Shown here: positions 25,050 to 34,221 of the stretch, piece after piece
Position numbering within the stretch: position 1 is the first letter of the stretch
How the letters are laid out: the number at the start of each line of letters is the position of its first letter
Source of the DNA: Rhizobium sp. 007
Lineage (GTDB): Bacteria; Pseudomonadota; Alphaproteobacteria; Rhizobiales; Rhizobiaceae
Length of the DNA stretch: 64,000 nucleotides
Assembly (NCBI RefSeq): GCF_015353075.1
Contig: NZ_CP064188.1
Span: forward strand, 248,001-312,000
Direction: 5' to 3'
The notes under the pieces: generated by a model
Seen by the model: the letters and a program-made list of their open reading frames with translations, nothing else
The model's database searches: none
Told to the model about the DNA's origin: nothing
Translations under genes and position numbers: made by a program

Positions 25050-26599
25050 CAGTGATGCCCTGCCATATGCGCGCCGATGACGCCGATATCGGCCGTACGC
25101 GCCGGCGTCTCGTAGACGAGCTTGCCCTCCGAGATCACCATGATGCGGTCCGACATCTCGAGGAGCTCGTCGAGATCCTCCGAAAGAAGAAGGATCGCGG
25201 CTCCGGCATTGCGAGCCTTCATGATGCGGGCGCGGATTTCGGCGACGGCCGAGAAATCAAGGCCGAAACAGGGATTCGAGACGATCAGCAGATCGACATC
25301 GCCAGTCAGTTCGCGGGCCAGCACGGCACGCTGCACGTTGCCGCCCGAAAGCGCTGCGATCGGCGAGGAGGAAGAGGCCGTCTTGACCTTGAAATCTGAG
25401 ATCAGCGCCGACGCACGCTTCTTCATGCTGCTCCTGTTCAGCCAGATCGCGTCCTTGCCGTCCGGCTTCAAGTCGAAGGTGCGGAAGGCAAGGTTCTCGC
25501 TGACGGTCATTTTGGGCGCGCACGCGTTCTGCAACGGCTCTTCGGGGATGAAACGCACCTTGTTCTTGCGGGTCTCCTCGCGGGTGGCGCCGTAAGCCTC
25601 GCCATTGACCATGACCTGGCCGGTATCGGTCGGGCGCTGGCCAGCGAGAATTTCTGTCAGCTCCTTCTGGCCGTTGCCGGAAATGCCTGCAATGCCGACA
25701 ATCTCGCCGGAGCGGACCATAAGCTCGTCAATCTCGATCGTCTTCAGGCCGGACCGGTCCGGGGCTTTCACCTGGCTTACAGTCAGCACGGGTCTTGCCG
25801 CTTCCGCCACCGGCAGACGGCTGTCGAGCTCGGCGAGCTTGACGTCGCCGATCATCATCGCCGCCATCTCGGCGGTGGAGAGCTCGCCTACCTTGCCGGT
25901 GCCGACCAGCTTGCCGCGACGCAGGATCGAGCAAGCGTCGGCGAATTTCGTCACCTCGTGGAATTTGTGGGAAATCATCAGCACCGTGAGCTCGCCGCGT
26001 TCGGTCATGCCGCGCACGATGCCGAGCATCTCATCGGCTTCGGCGGGGGTCAGCACGGAGGTCGGCTCGTCGAGCACGAGGAAGGAGCGGCCGAGATAGA
26101 GTTGCTTGACGATTTCGAGCTTCTGTTTTTCGCCGGCGGCAAGCTCGCTCACCGGCCTGTCGAGCGGAATTTTGAACGGCATGCGCTCCATGAAGGCCGC
26201 CAGATCCTTGCGTTCCCTGGCCCAGTTGATCACCGTGGGTACTTCGGTACGGCTGATGACCAGGTTTTCAGCGCCGGTCAGAGAGGGAACCAGTGTGAAA
26301 TGCTGGTAGACCATGCCAAGCCCATAGGTCGCGGCATCCCTGGGTGAGGCGATTACCACCTCGTGGCCGTCGACCGACAGCGAGCCGGATGTCGCGTGAT
26401 AGAAGCCCATGATGCATTTGACGAGCGTCGACTTGCCGGCGCCGTTTTCGCCGAGAAGCGCGTGAAATGAGCCGGCCGGAACGGCGATCGAGACGTTGTC
26501 GAGCGCGGTGAACGAGCCGAAGCGCATGGTCATGCCGAGCGTATCGATGCCGACCGCTTTGCCGGCCTTGGGGAGGGGCGTGTCGCGAACGGTGCTCAT
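25049..26599 (-). CDS. ABC transporter ATP-binding protein, double-NBD (second BMP-type importer)
   Basis: A 516-residue ATPase. NBD1: Walker [16 protein letters not shown]-loop [10 protein letters not shown], signature [13 protein letters not shown], Walker [17 protein letters not shown]2 has [27 protein letters not shown] and [13 protein letters not shown], so its Walker motifs are degenerate. The reading frame is open to 26731, but the true ATG at 26599 overlaps the BiuH stop by ATGA. It pairs with the two permeases encoded upstream in the same operon; the hydrolase genes between them are unusual but keep all parts on one transcript. Confidence 0.92.
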   Translation of the reverse strand: MSTVRDTPLPKAGKAVGIDTLGMTMRFGSFTALDNVSIAVPAGSFHALLGENGAGKSTLVKCIMGFYHATSGSLSVDGHEVVIASPRDAATYGLGMVYQHFTLVPSLTGAENLVISRTEVPTVINWARERKDLAAFMERMPFKIPLDRPVSELAAGEKQKLEIVKQLYLGRSFLVLDEPTSVLTPAEADEMLGIVRGMTERGELTVLMISHKFHEVTKFADACSILRRGKLVGTGKVGELSTAEMAAMMIGDVKLAELDSRLPVAEAARPVLTVSQVKAPDRSGLKTIEIDELMVRSGEIVGIAGISGNGQKELTEILAGQRPTDTGQVMVNGEAYGATREETRKNKVRFIPEEPLQNACAPKMTVSENLAFRTFDLKPDGKDAIWLNRSSMKKRASALISDFKVKTASSSSPIAALSGGNVQRAVLARELTGDVDLLIVSNPCFGLDFSAVAEIRARIMKARNAGAAILLLSEDLDELLEMSDRIMVISEGKLVYETPARTADIGVIGAHMAGHH

Positions 26600-27297
26600 G
26601 GCAGCTGGCTCACAAACGTTTCGGAATTGGAGACGGAGCCGAAGACGCCACCTTGCATCTTCACCATCTTGATGGCGGCGAGGTGGTTTCCGTAGTCGGT
26701 CGCACCGCAGCAGTCCTCCAGAAGCAGGCATTCGTAGCCGCGATCGTTCGCCTCGCGCATCGTCGTCGAGACGCAGACATCGGTGGTGATTCCGGTGAGG
26801 ATAATGTTCTCGATGCGCTTCTGATTGAGGATGAGTTCGAGGTCGGTGGCGCAGAACGAGCCCTTGCCGGGCTTGTCGATGATCGTCTCGCCTTCGATCG
26901 GATAGAGTTCGGGGATGATGTCCCAGCCGGGTTCGCCACGCGTCAGAATGCGGCCGCAGGGGCCGGGATCACCGATGCCGGCGCCGATCCGCTGTGAGCG
27001 CCAACGTTTGTTGGCCGGCAGATCGGCGAGGTCGGGACGATGGCCCTCGCGGGTGTGGATGATGTGGTAGCCCTTGGCCCGCATGGCGGCAAGCACGTGT
27101 TTGATGGGTTCGATCGGCGCCTGCACCAGCGACAGGTCGTAGCCCATGTGGTCGACATAGCCGCCCTTGCCGCAGAAGTCCGTCTGCATGTCGATGATGA
27201 TGAGGGCGGTATTGTCCGGCCTCAGAGCGCCGTTATAGGGCCACGGATACGGATCGGCGTCGATAAAATGCCCTTTGGTTTCGGCCATCGCGTCCAT
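26596..27297 (-). CDS. biuH: Biuret amidohydrolase BiuH
   Basis: A 233-residue isochorismatase-like cysteine hydrolase that converts biuret to allophanate and ammonia. Numbering from MDAMAETKG places Asp36 ([11 protein letters not shown]), Lys142 (TIIDKPGKG) and Cys175 ([21 protein letters not shown]) exactly where the catalytic triad of the structurally studied R. leguminosarum BiuH lies. The surrounding sequence also looks nearly the same from memory. An AGGAGA ribosome site precedes TTG-ATG; ATG 27297 is chosen. It sits 11 bases after the formamidase gene and overlaps the ATPase gene. AtzF downstream completes the route to ammonia and CO2. Confidence 0.95.
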   Translation of the reverse strand: MDAMAETKGHFIDADPYPWPYNGALRPDNTALIIIDMQTDFCGKGGYVDHMGYDLSLVQAPIEPIKHVLAAMRAKGYHIIHTREGHRPDLADLPANKRWRSQRIGAGIGDPGPCGRILTRGEPGWDIIPELYPIEGETIIDKPGKGSFCATDLELILNQKRIENIILTGITTDVCVSTTMREANDRGYECLLLEDCCGATDYGNHLAAIKMVKMQGGVFGSVSNSETFVSQLP

Positions 27298-27308
27298 CAA
27301 TCTCTCTC

Positions 27309-28325
27309 CTATTCGGCGGCAGGTTTGAAGGGTTCGCCGTACCGGCGCATCGGCTTGTCAAATCCGCAGGACGTGCCGTCCTTGACCTTAATTTCGTCTT
27401 CCCACGGCAGGCGGTATTTCCCGGCGACGAGGTCGTGCATATAGGTGTAGGGCGCATCCTGCGCGCCGCCGGCGACGGCGACATAGCCGCGATGGCCGAA
27501 CTGGTAGATGTTGTTCTCCACGCCCCAGCCGAGCCGGGCCTCCCGCACCAGGTCAGGACGCACCTCGGCGGTGATGATCTCGTTGGGCCGGCTGGAGGTT
27601 CCATGGGCGATGATCGTGCCGTCGAAATTGCAGATCATGCCTTCGCCCATGGAATCGAACGTGCCGTCCGAGCCGCACATGCAGACATTCGCGGTGACCA
27701 TCAGGTTGCAGAAGGCGTTGGCCTGGTTGGTAAAACGCCAGGCTTCGCGGATGGGCGCCGTATAGCCGGCCGTGCGGATCATGATTTCGGCGCCCTTGTA
27801 GGCGCATTCGCGCGCCATCTCCGGGAACATGCCGTCATGGCAGATGATGAGCGCGAGCTTGGCACCTTTCGGGCCATCGATGACGGGAATGCCGAAATTA
27901 CCGGGCTCCCAAGGCTCAACCGGTACCCAGGGATGCATCTTGCGGTAATAGAGCTTCAGCTCGCCCTCGTCGTCGATGACGATGCCGGAATTGTAGGGCA
28001 TGCCACCCGGATTGAGCTCCATGATCGAGAAGCACCCCCAGATTGCGTTGTCCCTGCAGGCCTGCTTGAAAGCCGCGACCTCCGGCCCGTCGAGCGTGCA
28101 CATAATCTCCGGATTGATGTCCATGGAGAGGCCGTGCAGGGCGTATTCGGGAAAGACGACCAGATCCATGCCAGGCTGGTTGCGCCGCGCCTTGGCGACC
28201 AGATCGACGATCACTTGTGTCTGGCGCGCAAGATCGGCCTTGGTGACCGTCACCGGCAACTGAAGTTGCACGAGGCCGATGCCGACGCCGTGTTCGGATT
28301 TGTTGAGACCGCCAAGTCCGTTCAT
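27309..28325 (-). CDS. amiF: Formamidase (AmiF-type) or related aliphatic amidase
   Basis: A 338-residue nitrilase-superfamily amidase. The Glu-Lys-Cys triad is visible: [29 protein letters not shown] and [17 protein letters not shown]. The segment order and C-terminal [18 protein letters not shown] ... [15 protein letters not shown] match Helicobacter AmiF more closely than AmiE. AmiF splits formamide to formate and ammonia. Position between permease and biuH in the operon suggests a further amide-cleaving step for the imported compound. The true substrate may not be formamide. Confidence 0.87.
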   Translation of the reverse strand: MNGLGGLNKSEHGVGIGLVQLQLPVTVTKADLARQTQVIVDLVAKARRNQPGMDLVVFPEYALHGLSMDINPEIMCTLDGPEVAAFKQACRDNAIWGCFSIMELNPGGMPYNSGIVIDDEGELKLYYRKMHPWVPVEPWEPGNFGIPVIDGPKGAKLALIICHDGMFPEMARECAYKGAEIMIRTAGYTAPIREAWRFTNQANAFCNLMVTANVCMCGSDGTFDSMGEGMICNFDGTIIAHGTSSRPNEIITAEVRPDLVREARLGWGVENNIYQFGHRGYVAVAGGAQDAPYTYMHDLVAGKYRLPWEDEIKVKDGTSCGFDKPMRRYGEPFKPAAE

Positions 28326-28337
28326 CGGAACGCTCCG

Positions 28338-29264
28338 TTATTTCGTGAGCGACAGCGCACCCGGCGCACCGGCGAGCGAGCGGGTGGGCGAGGACGTGGC
28401 GATCAGGATGATGAGGGTGAGCACGTAAGGCGCGGCGTAGAAGAGGTAGTAGCCTTGTGTGACGCCGACCGATTGCAGCGCCGGGCCGAGCGCGCCGGCA
28501 CCGCCGAAAAGAAGCGCGGCCAGGAAGCAGCCAATCGGGTTCCAGCGCGCAAAAATGACCAGTGCGACCGCCATCAGGCCCTGGCCCGACGAGATGCCTT
28601 CGTTCCACGAGCCGGGATAGTAGAGCGAGAGATAGGCGCCGCCGATCGCCGCCAGTGAGCCGCCCGCTGCCGTCGCCAGCAAGCGAACCCGGTCCGGGTG
28701 GATGCCCATGGCCCGGGCCGCGTCTGTGCTATCGCCGACGACGCGCAGGATCAGGCCGATGCGGGTGTTCTTGAACCCCCAGAAGAGGAAGAGTGCCAGC
28801 GCTGCGCCGAGGAAGAACAGCACATTGATGTTGAGTGCAGCCTGGATCTGCGGAGAGGTTGCCCAGCCGCCGAGCGGAATCGAGGGCAGTTTCGGCGCCA
28901 CCGGCTGTATGAAGGACTTGCCGAGGAAGAAGGCGAGCCCGAGCCCGAACTGCATCATGGCGATGCCGATGGCGATGTCGTTGACCTTGGGGAACTTGCA
29001 GATCCAGCCATGGATCAGACCGAAGATCGCGCCTGCGACCATGGCGGCGAGTACGCCGAGGGTCGGCGAACCGGTGATCACCGCCACCGCATAGGCCGTC
29101 ATGGCGCCGAAGACGAGGGTCCCTTCGAGTCCCAGGTTGATACGCCCGGAGCGTTCGGTAATCGTCTCGCCGAGGCTGACGAAGATGAACGGGGTCGAGA
29201 CACGGATGGCGCCGGCGAAGATCGCCAGTGGAACGCCCCAGATGCCGATCGCTGTTTCCTCCAT
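28338..29264 (-). CDS. ABC transporter permease, second BMP-type importer (subunit 2)
   Basis: A 308-residue permease of the YufQ branch: STPFIFVSLGETITERSGRINLGLEGTLVFGAM is the diagnostic N-terminal segment, followed by DIAIGIAMMQFGLGLAFFLGKSF and about eight hydrophobic helices. An open start at 29282 exists, but the ATG at 29264 follows a GAAGAGGAG ribosome site and overlaps the upstream stop as TGATG. It forms the importer channel with the 376-residue permease. Confidence 0.9.
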   Translation of the reverse strand: MEETAIGIWGVPLAIFAGAIRVSTPFIFVSLGETITERSGRINLGLEGTLVFGAMTAYAVAVITGSPTLGVLAAMVAGAIFGLIHGWICKFPKVNDIAIGIAMMQFGLGLAFFLGKSFIQPVAPKLPSIPLGGWATSPQIQAALNINVLFFLGAALALFLFWGFKNTRIGLILRVVGDSTDAARAMGIHPDRVRLLATAAGGSLAAIGGAYLSLYYPGSWNEGISSGQGLMAVALVIFARWNPIGCFLAALLFGGAGALGPALQSVGVTQGYYLFYAAPYVLTLIILIATSSPTRSLAGAPGALSLTK

Positions 29265-30394
29265 CACCGGCTCCTCTTCCAAAGATCGGGATTGAAGGCC
29301 TTGAACCGTCCGTAGAAGGTCTCGCAGAAGAGAATGACGATGAAGAGCGTCCCCTGCAGCACCAGAACCGTCGCATCCGGCAGACCCAGGCGCCGCTGGA
29401 TGAGGCCACCCGAAGCATCAATGCCGCCGAGCAGGATGGCGACGGGGATGATCGCCAGGGGGTTGTGGCGGGCGAGGAAGGCGACGAGGATGCCGGTATA
29501 GCCGTAGCCGGCCGCCAGCGAGGCGTTGGCACTTCCCTGTACCGCCGCCACTTCGATCATGCCCGCCAGACCGGCGAAACCGCCGGCAAGCGCGGTAAAT
29601 CCGACGATCAGCTTGCCGACCGCCAAGCCCTGGATCTGCGCGGCGCGCACGTTGCCGCCGGCGATGCGGGCCGCAAATCCGTAGCTGGTCGCCTCGATCA
29701 CGATCCAGGAGACGATGCAGGCGAGGATGCCGACGACCAGACCCCAGTGCACATCCATGCCGGGAATATTGCCGAGCATGTATTCCGCCGGCAGCGGCTT
29801 GGTCGACGGCTTGTTGAGGCTTGCAGGATCGCGCAGCAGCCCTTCGACGAACTGGTTCATCAGGGCGATAGCGATATAGGAGAGCAAGAGCGACGAGATA
29901 GTCTCGTTGACGCCGCGGTAGTGGCGCAGGAAACCGGCAAGGCCGATCCAGATACCGCCAACCACCATGGCAGCGATCGCCATCAGAATGAGGCTGAGGA
30001 AAACAGGCGCGGCGCCGGCGAGCGGCAGAGCCATGGCCGCGGCAGCAACGCCGCCCAGCACGACCGCTCCTTCCCCGCCGATGATGACGAGGCCGAGGCG
30101 GGCGGGCAGGGCGACGCAGAGCGCCGTCAGGAGAAGGGGTGCGGCGCGGCTGAGGCTGTTCTGCACCGAAAACCAGCTGCCGAAGCCGCCGGTATACATC
30201 AGTTGGAAGAGGGTGGCCGGCGACTTGCCGACCACCAGGATGAAGAGGGAGAAGAGCGCAAGACCGATCAGGATGGCCGCAAGGCCGATGACGATCGGCT
30301 CGGCTCGCCGCGCGATCCATTCGAGGACGGGGCGCAGCGAAGCCGGTTTTTCGGAGGCGATGGATATTGCGGGATCATTGGCCTCGATGGTCAT
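29264..30394 (-). CDS. ABC transporter permease, second BMP-type importer (subunit 1)
   Basis: A 376-residue permease of the YufP branch. It shows LSRAAPLLLTALCVALPARLGLVIIGGEGAVVLGG and YRGVNETISSLLLSYIAIALMNQF, the two conserved regions of this group. The N-terminal 40 residues are cytoplasmic and longer than in the first importer. It lies 20 bases after the BMP gene and is coupled to the second permease. Confidence 0.9.
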   Translation of the reverse strand: MTIEANDPAISIASEKPASLRPVLEWIARRAEPIVIGLAAILIGLALFSLFILVVGKSPATLFQLMYTGGFGSWFSVQNSLSRAAPLLLTALCVALPARLGLVIIGGEGAVVLGGVAAAAMALPLAGAAPVFLSLILMAIAAMVVGGIWIGLAGFLRHYRGVNETISSLLLSYIAIALMNQFVEGLLRDPASLNKPSTKPLPAEYMLGNIPGMDVHWGLVVGILACIVSWIVIEATSYGFAARIAGGNVRAAQIQGLAVGKLIVGFTALAGGFAGLAGMIEVAAVQGSANASLAAGYGYTGILVAFLARHNPLAIIPVAILLGGIDASGGLIQRRLGLPDATVLVLQGTLFIVILFCETFYGRFKAFNPDLWKRSR

Positions 30395-30414
30395 GGCGCT
30401 TCTCCCTTCGCGGT

Positions 30415-31542
30415 TTACGCTGTGGACCCGACGACGCCCTCGACCAGGTAATTCATGCTTTCGAGCTCGATCGCGTCTTCGGCGTAGCTCTTGTCGGCAG
30501 CCACGACGGTATCGCCCTTGTTGTCCTTCAACGGTCCCTTGAAGACCGAGAAGCCACCCTTCATCATGTCAGCCTGCGTGGCTTCGAAGGCCTTGCGGCC
30601 TGCCTCGGACACGCCGGGGCCGAGCGCGCTCATCTTCACGAAGCCGTCCTTCAGGCCGCCGCGCACGAAGTTGCCGAGCTTTTCGCCGGCCTGCGCCTTT
30701 TTGACGAAGTCGCTGTAGACATTGCCCCAGGCCCATTCAGCGCCGGTGAGATATTTTTCGGGGGCGAGCGGGCTTTGATTGGCGTGATAACCGCAGATGA
30801 AGGCGCCTCGGCCGGAGCCGGTCTCCACGACGACCTTCGGGCTGTCGACGTGGCAGGTGATGACATCGGCGCCCTGGTCGACCAGCGCGTTGGTGGCTTC
30901 GGCTTCCTTGACGGCGAGCGACCATTCACCGGTGAAGATCACCTGGCAGGTGATGGTCGGATCGACTGTGCGCGCCCCAAGCAGGAAGGCGTTAATATTC
31001 TGCAGAACCTGCGGGATCGGCTTTGCGGCGATGAAGCCGATCTTTTTGCTTTTTGTCGCATGGCCGGCGGCGATGCCGTTCAGATACTGGCCCTGGAAGA
31101 TATAGCCGAAATAGGAGCCGGTGTTGGCCGGGTGTTTGCCTTCCTGCCACAGCCCGCCACAGTGGCGGAACTGGATGTCGGGATATTTAGCCGCCATGGC
31201 CAGCATGTGGGGATCGAAGTAGCCGAAGGAGGTCGGGAAGAGCAGGGTCGCGCCGTCCAGGTTAGTCATGGATTCCATCGTCTTCTGGACGTCGACGGTC
31301 TCCGGAACATTCTCTTCTTCGACCAGCGTCACGCCCGGCACTGCCTTGATGACGGCGGCGCCTTCCGCATGGGCTTGGTTGTAGCCGTAGTCGTCCTTGG
31401 GGCCGACATAGATGAAACCGACGGTAAGAGCGGTTTGGGCTGCGGCGGAGGAGTTCATCAGGCCCGGCATGGTACCGGCGAGCACACCGGCACCGGAAGC
31501 CTGGAGGAAATTGCGGCGGTTCATGGAAAGGAGTTTGGTCAT
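30415..31542 (-). CDS. BMP family substrate-binding protein of the biuret/formamidase operon
   Basis: A 375-residue periplasmic binding protein. The start at 31542 has an AAGGAG ribosome site; it begins with a twin-arginine-type leader (MNRRNFLQASGAGVLAGTMPG) ending near SSAAAQT. The mature protein opens TVGFIYVGPKDDYGYNQAHAEGA and carries the BMP pattern: SYFGYIFQGQYLNGIAAGHATKSKKIGFIAAKPIPQVLQNINAF and ADVITCHVDSPKVV. It is the first gene of an eight-gene operon, so it defines what that operon imports. It is larger than the other BMP protein in the window and not its close copy. Confidence 0.9.
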   Translation of the reverse strand: MTKLLSMNRRNFLQASGAGVLAGTMPGLMNSSAAAQTALTVGFIYVGPKDDYGYNQAHAEGAAVIKAVPGVTLVEEENVPETVDVQKTMESMTNLDGATLLFPTSFGYFDPHMLAMAAKYPDIQFRHCGGLWQEGKHPANTGSYFGYIFQGQYLNGIAAGHATKSKKIGFIAAKPIPQVLQNINAFLLGARTVDPTITCQVIFTGEWSLAVKEAEATNALVDQGADVITCHVDSPKVVVETGSGRGAFICGYHANQSPLAPEKYLTGAEWAWGNVYSDFVKKAQAGEKLGNFVRGGLKDGFVKMSALGPGVSEAGRKAFEATQADMMKGGFSVFKGPLKDNKGDTVVAADKSYAEDAIELESMNYLVEGVVGSTA

Positions 31543-31590
31543 CGCGATGCTCCTTGCGGCGCTGGGCCGGTTGCGAACGAGTACAGAAAA

Positions 31591-31609
31591 GTGCATGCAA
31601 TGTGCATGC
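31591..31609. repeat. Tandem GTGCATGC repeats in the biuret operon promoter region
   Basis: GTGCATGCAATGTGCATGC holds two GTGCATGC copies separated by three bases; each copy contains the palindrome GCATGC. It lies about 50 bases upstream of the BMP start, in the gap shared with the divergent GntR gene, so it is a candidate regulator site. Confidence 0.5.
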
Positions 31610-31657
31610 CAGAAACTAAGTCACTGAATTTTATACGTTCTTATTGATGCAAAGAAC

Positions 31658-31680
31658 TGCACTATGTAAAGTGCATACAG
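31658..31680. promoter_or_regulatory. Candidate GntR operator near the biuret operon promoter
   Basis: TGCACT (31658-31663) and AGTGCA (31670-31675) form a 6-bp dyad with six bases between, continuing into TGCATACAG (31672-31680). The latter 9-mer recurs in opposite orientation next to the regulator gene. Size and dyad form suit a GntR/FCD dimer. Confidence 0.45.
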
Positions 31681-31844
31681 ATTGATCGCATGTTTGCATA
31701 AGAAATAATCACGACGTATTTATTGTTCATTGTGACTCCGCGTTGGCGCCACGTGCCGTGGTACATGCGGGCTTTCTGCCCAGAAAGTGAATATTTAACA
31801 ATATGTTCGCTGCGCAATTTGACTTATGATGTCCCGCACGGCAT

Positions 31845-31853
31845 CTGTATGCA
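31845..31853. promoter_or_regulatory. Second copy of candidate GntR operator motif
   Basis: CTGTATGCA is the exact reverse complement of TGCATACAG at 31672-31680. It lies 25 bases ahead of the GntR start codon, where binding would allow autoregulation. Confidence 0.4.
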
Positions 31854-31877
31854 GAGTGTTCAAGTAAGTAGATTCGC

Positions 31878-32573
31878 ATGGTGAAGCAGGCTATACGCAA
31901 AGAGGTGATCCGCACCGGAACGACTGTCGAGCAGATGGTCCGGGCGATTTCCGACATGATCGTCACAGGTGAAATCCTGCCGGGCGCGAAGTTGGACGAG
32001 GTCTCGCTCGCCCTTCGTTTCGACGTTTCGCGCACGCCGGTGCGAGAGGCTTTGCGCGAGCTGGGTGCCATGGGATTGGTCGTGCGCGAGCCAAACCGCA
32101 GTGCCGTCGTTACCAAGGTCACCGAGACTTATCTACATTCGATGTTCGAGGCGATGGCGGAACTCGAAGCGATCTGCGCCAGGCTTTCGGCCGAGCGTAT
32201 GACGGTCGATGAGCGGCGCGCGCTTGAGTTGATGCATCGAGGATCGATGAGGCTGGTGCATGCCGGCGCACAAGAAGAATATTCGGCTCACAACACCGAA
32301 TTCCACACCCGGCTTTATCGCGGCGCGCATAACGATCATGTCTTCGAAATGGTGACCCAGACGCGGGCCCGGCTCGCACCTTTTCGGCGGGCGCAGTTCC
32401 GTCTGCCCGGACGTCTGGCGAAATCCTATGAGGAGCACGGCCGGATCGTGACCGCGATCATGCGAGCGGATGCCGCGGCTGCGGGGCAGGCCGCATATTC
32501 CCATGTGGAAATTGTTAGCGATGCCAGCGCGGTATTTGCAACAGCCGGAGAACGGAAAGAGCGCGACGCGTAA
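31878..32573 (+). CDS. GntR family (FadR/FCD) transcriptional regulator
   Basis: A 231-residue regulator. The N-terminal winged helix is visible as GAKLDEVSLALRFDVSRTPVREALRELGAMGLV; the FCD ligand domain follows with its metal-binding positions (EYSAHNTEFHTRLY and the late SHVEIV histidine). FCD regulators bind small carboxylates, often through a metal. It is divergent from the biuret operon with a 335-base gap holding repeated TGCATAC/GTGCATGC motifs. It therefore most likely represses that operon until substrate arrives; the effector is unknown. Confidence 0.92.
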   Translation: MVKQAIRKEVIRTGTTVEQMVRAISDMIVTGEILPGAKLDEVSLALRFDVSRTPVREALRELGAMGLVVREPNRSAVVTKVTETYLHSMFEAMAELEAICARLSAERMTVDERRALELMHRGSMRLVHAGAQEEYSAHNTEFHTRLYRGAHNDHVFEMVTQTRARLAPFRRAQFRLPGRLAKSYEEHGRIVTAIMRADAAAAGQAAYSHVEIVSDASAVFATAGERKERDA

Positions 32574-33296
32574 AACCAGGGGTGCCGTCCGGACCCGCTA
32601 CAGAGTCGAAGAGCCATGATGGCAATCGAGTTGCAATAACAGCGGGCAAGAAATCGGCGAAGCGTCTAGCCGGTCTTGCGGCTTTGGCTGAGCCCGCCGT
32701 CGCTAAGCTTGGCTAGCTCTATGCAGCGATGGCTGGCGAGGTCTGTGGCATCGTCGGTTTAGGATTCATCGCGAAGTACGCCGGCGATCCGACAATTGTC
32801 ATGCGAAGGTCTGGCCTGGCACAGATTCGCCTGACCAGGGACCATGACGCAAGCCGAGGCAAGTGGATCGCAACGCCCCGGCACGTTCTCTGTTTTTCTG
32901 AGCAAGCATCGAAACCTGGCGGCTTTGTCCGATGCGGCATCGCAGGTGATCCGTGATTCGCCACGGGATCAGCGTCGACGAGGACTATTCTCAGGCCGAG
33001 CCGAATGATCATATGGAGAGTCATTCGCCGTGTGCTGGGATCGGCTCGAACCTAATTCGTAGAAGCTGCCCCCCACCTTGTCGAACGGTTGATCGGCGCG
33101 GGAGCGGTTGCCGTAAAGGGAGAAGGAGAGAACTGAGACGCCAAGGAGCCGAAGCGCTCAAGGCCGGCGACCTTTTAGCTCTCCGCTATCAGCTCGGGGA
33201 TATCTGGAGAGTGTCGGTTTTCATCTCGTGGGGCTGCCAGATACCGCCATGAAACCCTTTCCTTTGATTCAGCTTACGACGTGGATGAGTTCAAGT
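32574..33296. other. Intergenic stretch, probably degenerate
   Basis: About 720 bases with no convincing gene. A 75-residue plus frame at 32729-32956 and a short frame at 32953-33252 are open but show no family motif and have no ribosome site. The stretch separates the nitrogen island from the polysaccharide half of the window. Confidence 0.45.
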
Positions 33297-33680
33297 TCAA
33301 TCCATATGAAATTGAGGCTCGGGAGCGAGGCCGGTCTTTATTCTCTGGCGCGTGCGCCGGTAGACGGCGTGCCCCGCAAGGATGCCGATCATGGCGCAGG
33401 CTGCCTTGATGACGGCGTCGTGCAGGCGTGCATGACGCGTCGGCGACAGGTATTGCAGGAACTCGATGGCGAGTGCGCCGAAGATCAGCAGCAGTGCGAC
33501 GAGCTTCCACTGTTTCGGATAGCCGAGCGCGAAAACGAAGCCGGTGACGGCATAGGCAAGCGCGCGGTCGGCGTTGACGCTGGTCATCGTATGCGGCCTG
33601 AGGCCGATCGGCGAAATGGTGACGAAAATGATGGCGGCAAGCAGCAGCCAGGCGAGCGGTCGCATAAAACGGGATGTCAT
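33297..33680 (-). CDS. VanZ-like membrane protein
   Basis: A 127-residue protein with four hydrophobic segments and the short VanZ pattern: FVTISPIGLRPHTMTS, AYAVTGFVFALGYPKQW, GALAIEFLQYLSPTRHARLHDAVIKAACAMIGILAG. VanZ-like proteins of this size are common near rhizobial exopolysaccharide genes; their function is unknown. AAGGG precedes the double ATG; I use the second. Confidence 0.75.
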   Translation of the reverse strand: MTSRFMRPLAWLLLAAIIFVTISPIGLRPHTMTSVNADRALAYAVTGFVFALGYPKQWKLVALLLIFGALAIEFLQYLSPTRHARLHDAVIKAACAMIGILAGHAVYRRTRQRIKTGLAPEPQFHMD

Positions 33681-33683
33681 CAT

Positions 33684-34221
33684 CCCTTCACGTTAGCAGC
33701 ATTGCAAAGCGAACGCACGGGGGAGCTGCAGCAATCCGCTGAATACAATTAAGAAAGCTTTCCGTGGGGCGAACTGCATGTTGGTAAACGGACTTTATGG
33801 CCAGCGCAGCTATTTTCCGGACGCCTTTCCACCATGGAACCTGCCAGTCGCGACAAGGGCCGCTGGCGCCATTTGCCCTATTCCGCCCGCTGCTGCGACT
33901 GCGTGTCCAGCCAGTGAATCGCAGCCCTGCGCGAAACTCGGCAAACGGTGTCGCCCAGTTCCGTTGCGTATGGCAGCTGGTCTTGCTCGCCCAGCAACTC
34001 CGATGCCGTGCTGCACGCTTTTCTTTCGATGACGAAACGCGATCTGTTTGAGGTATCGTTGGAGGTGAACGCGCGGCAGTCAACGCTGGCCCATGCCTCG
34101 GCCATGCTCGCTTCCCTACGGTCCGAATAAGGGTCAAGAGACTCGTGCATAAGCGCGATTGGTGTCAAGATCTCCGAATTTTGCTCTCGTCCACGATCAG
34201 AATGGCTAAGCGGTTTGCGTT
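33684..34221. other. Intergenic stretch, nothing recognised
   Basis: About 540 bases. Open frames on both strands overlap one another and share no motif with known families. No strong hairpin or repeat was seen. Confidence 0.45.

Noticed and set aside
27435..28658. A 407-codon plus-strand frame
   Set aside because: Antisense to formamidase and permease genes; high-GC DNA leaves such frames open by chance.
29228..30451. A 407-codon plus-strand frame
   Set aside because: Antisense to a permease with clear membrane topology; no ribosome site or motif.
30367..31647. A 426-codon plus-strand frame
   Set aside because: Antisense to the BMP binding protein; shadow frame.
33688..34137. A 149-codon minus-strand frame before the GGDEF gene
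   Set aside because: Overlaps several equally long frames on both strands and has no recognisable domain.
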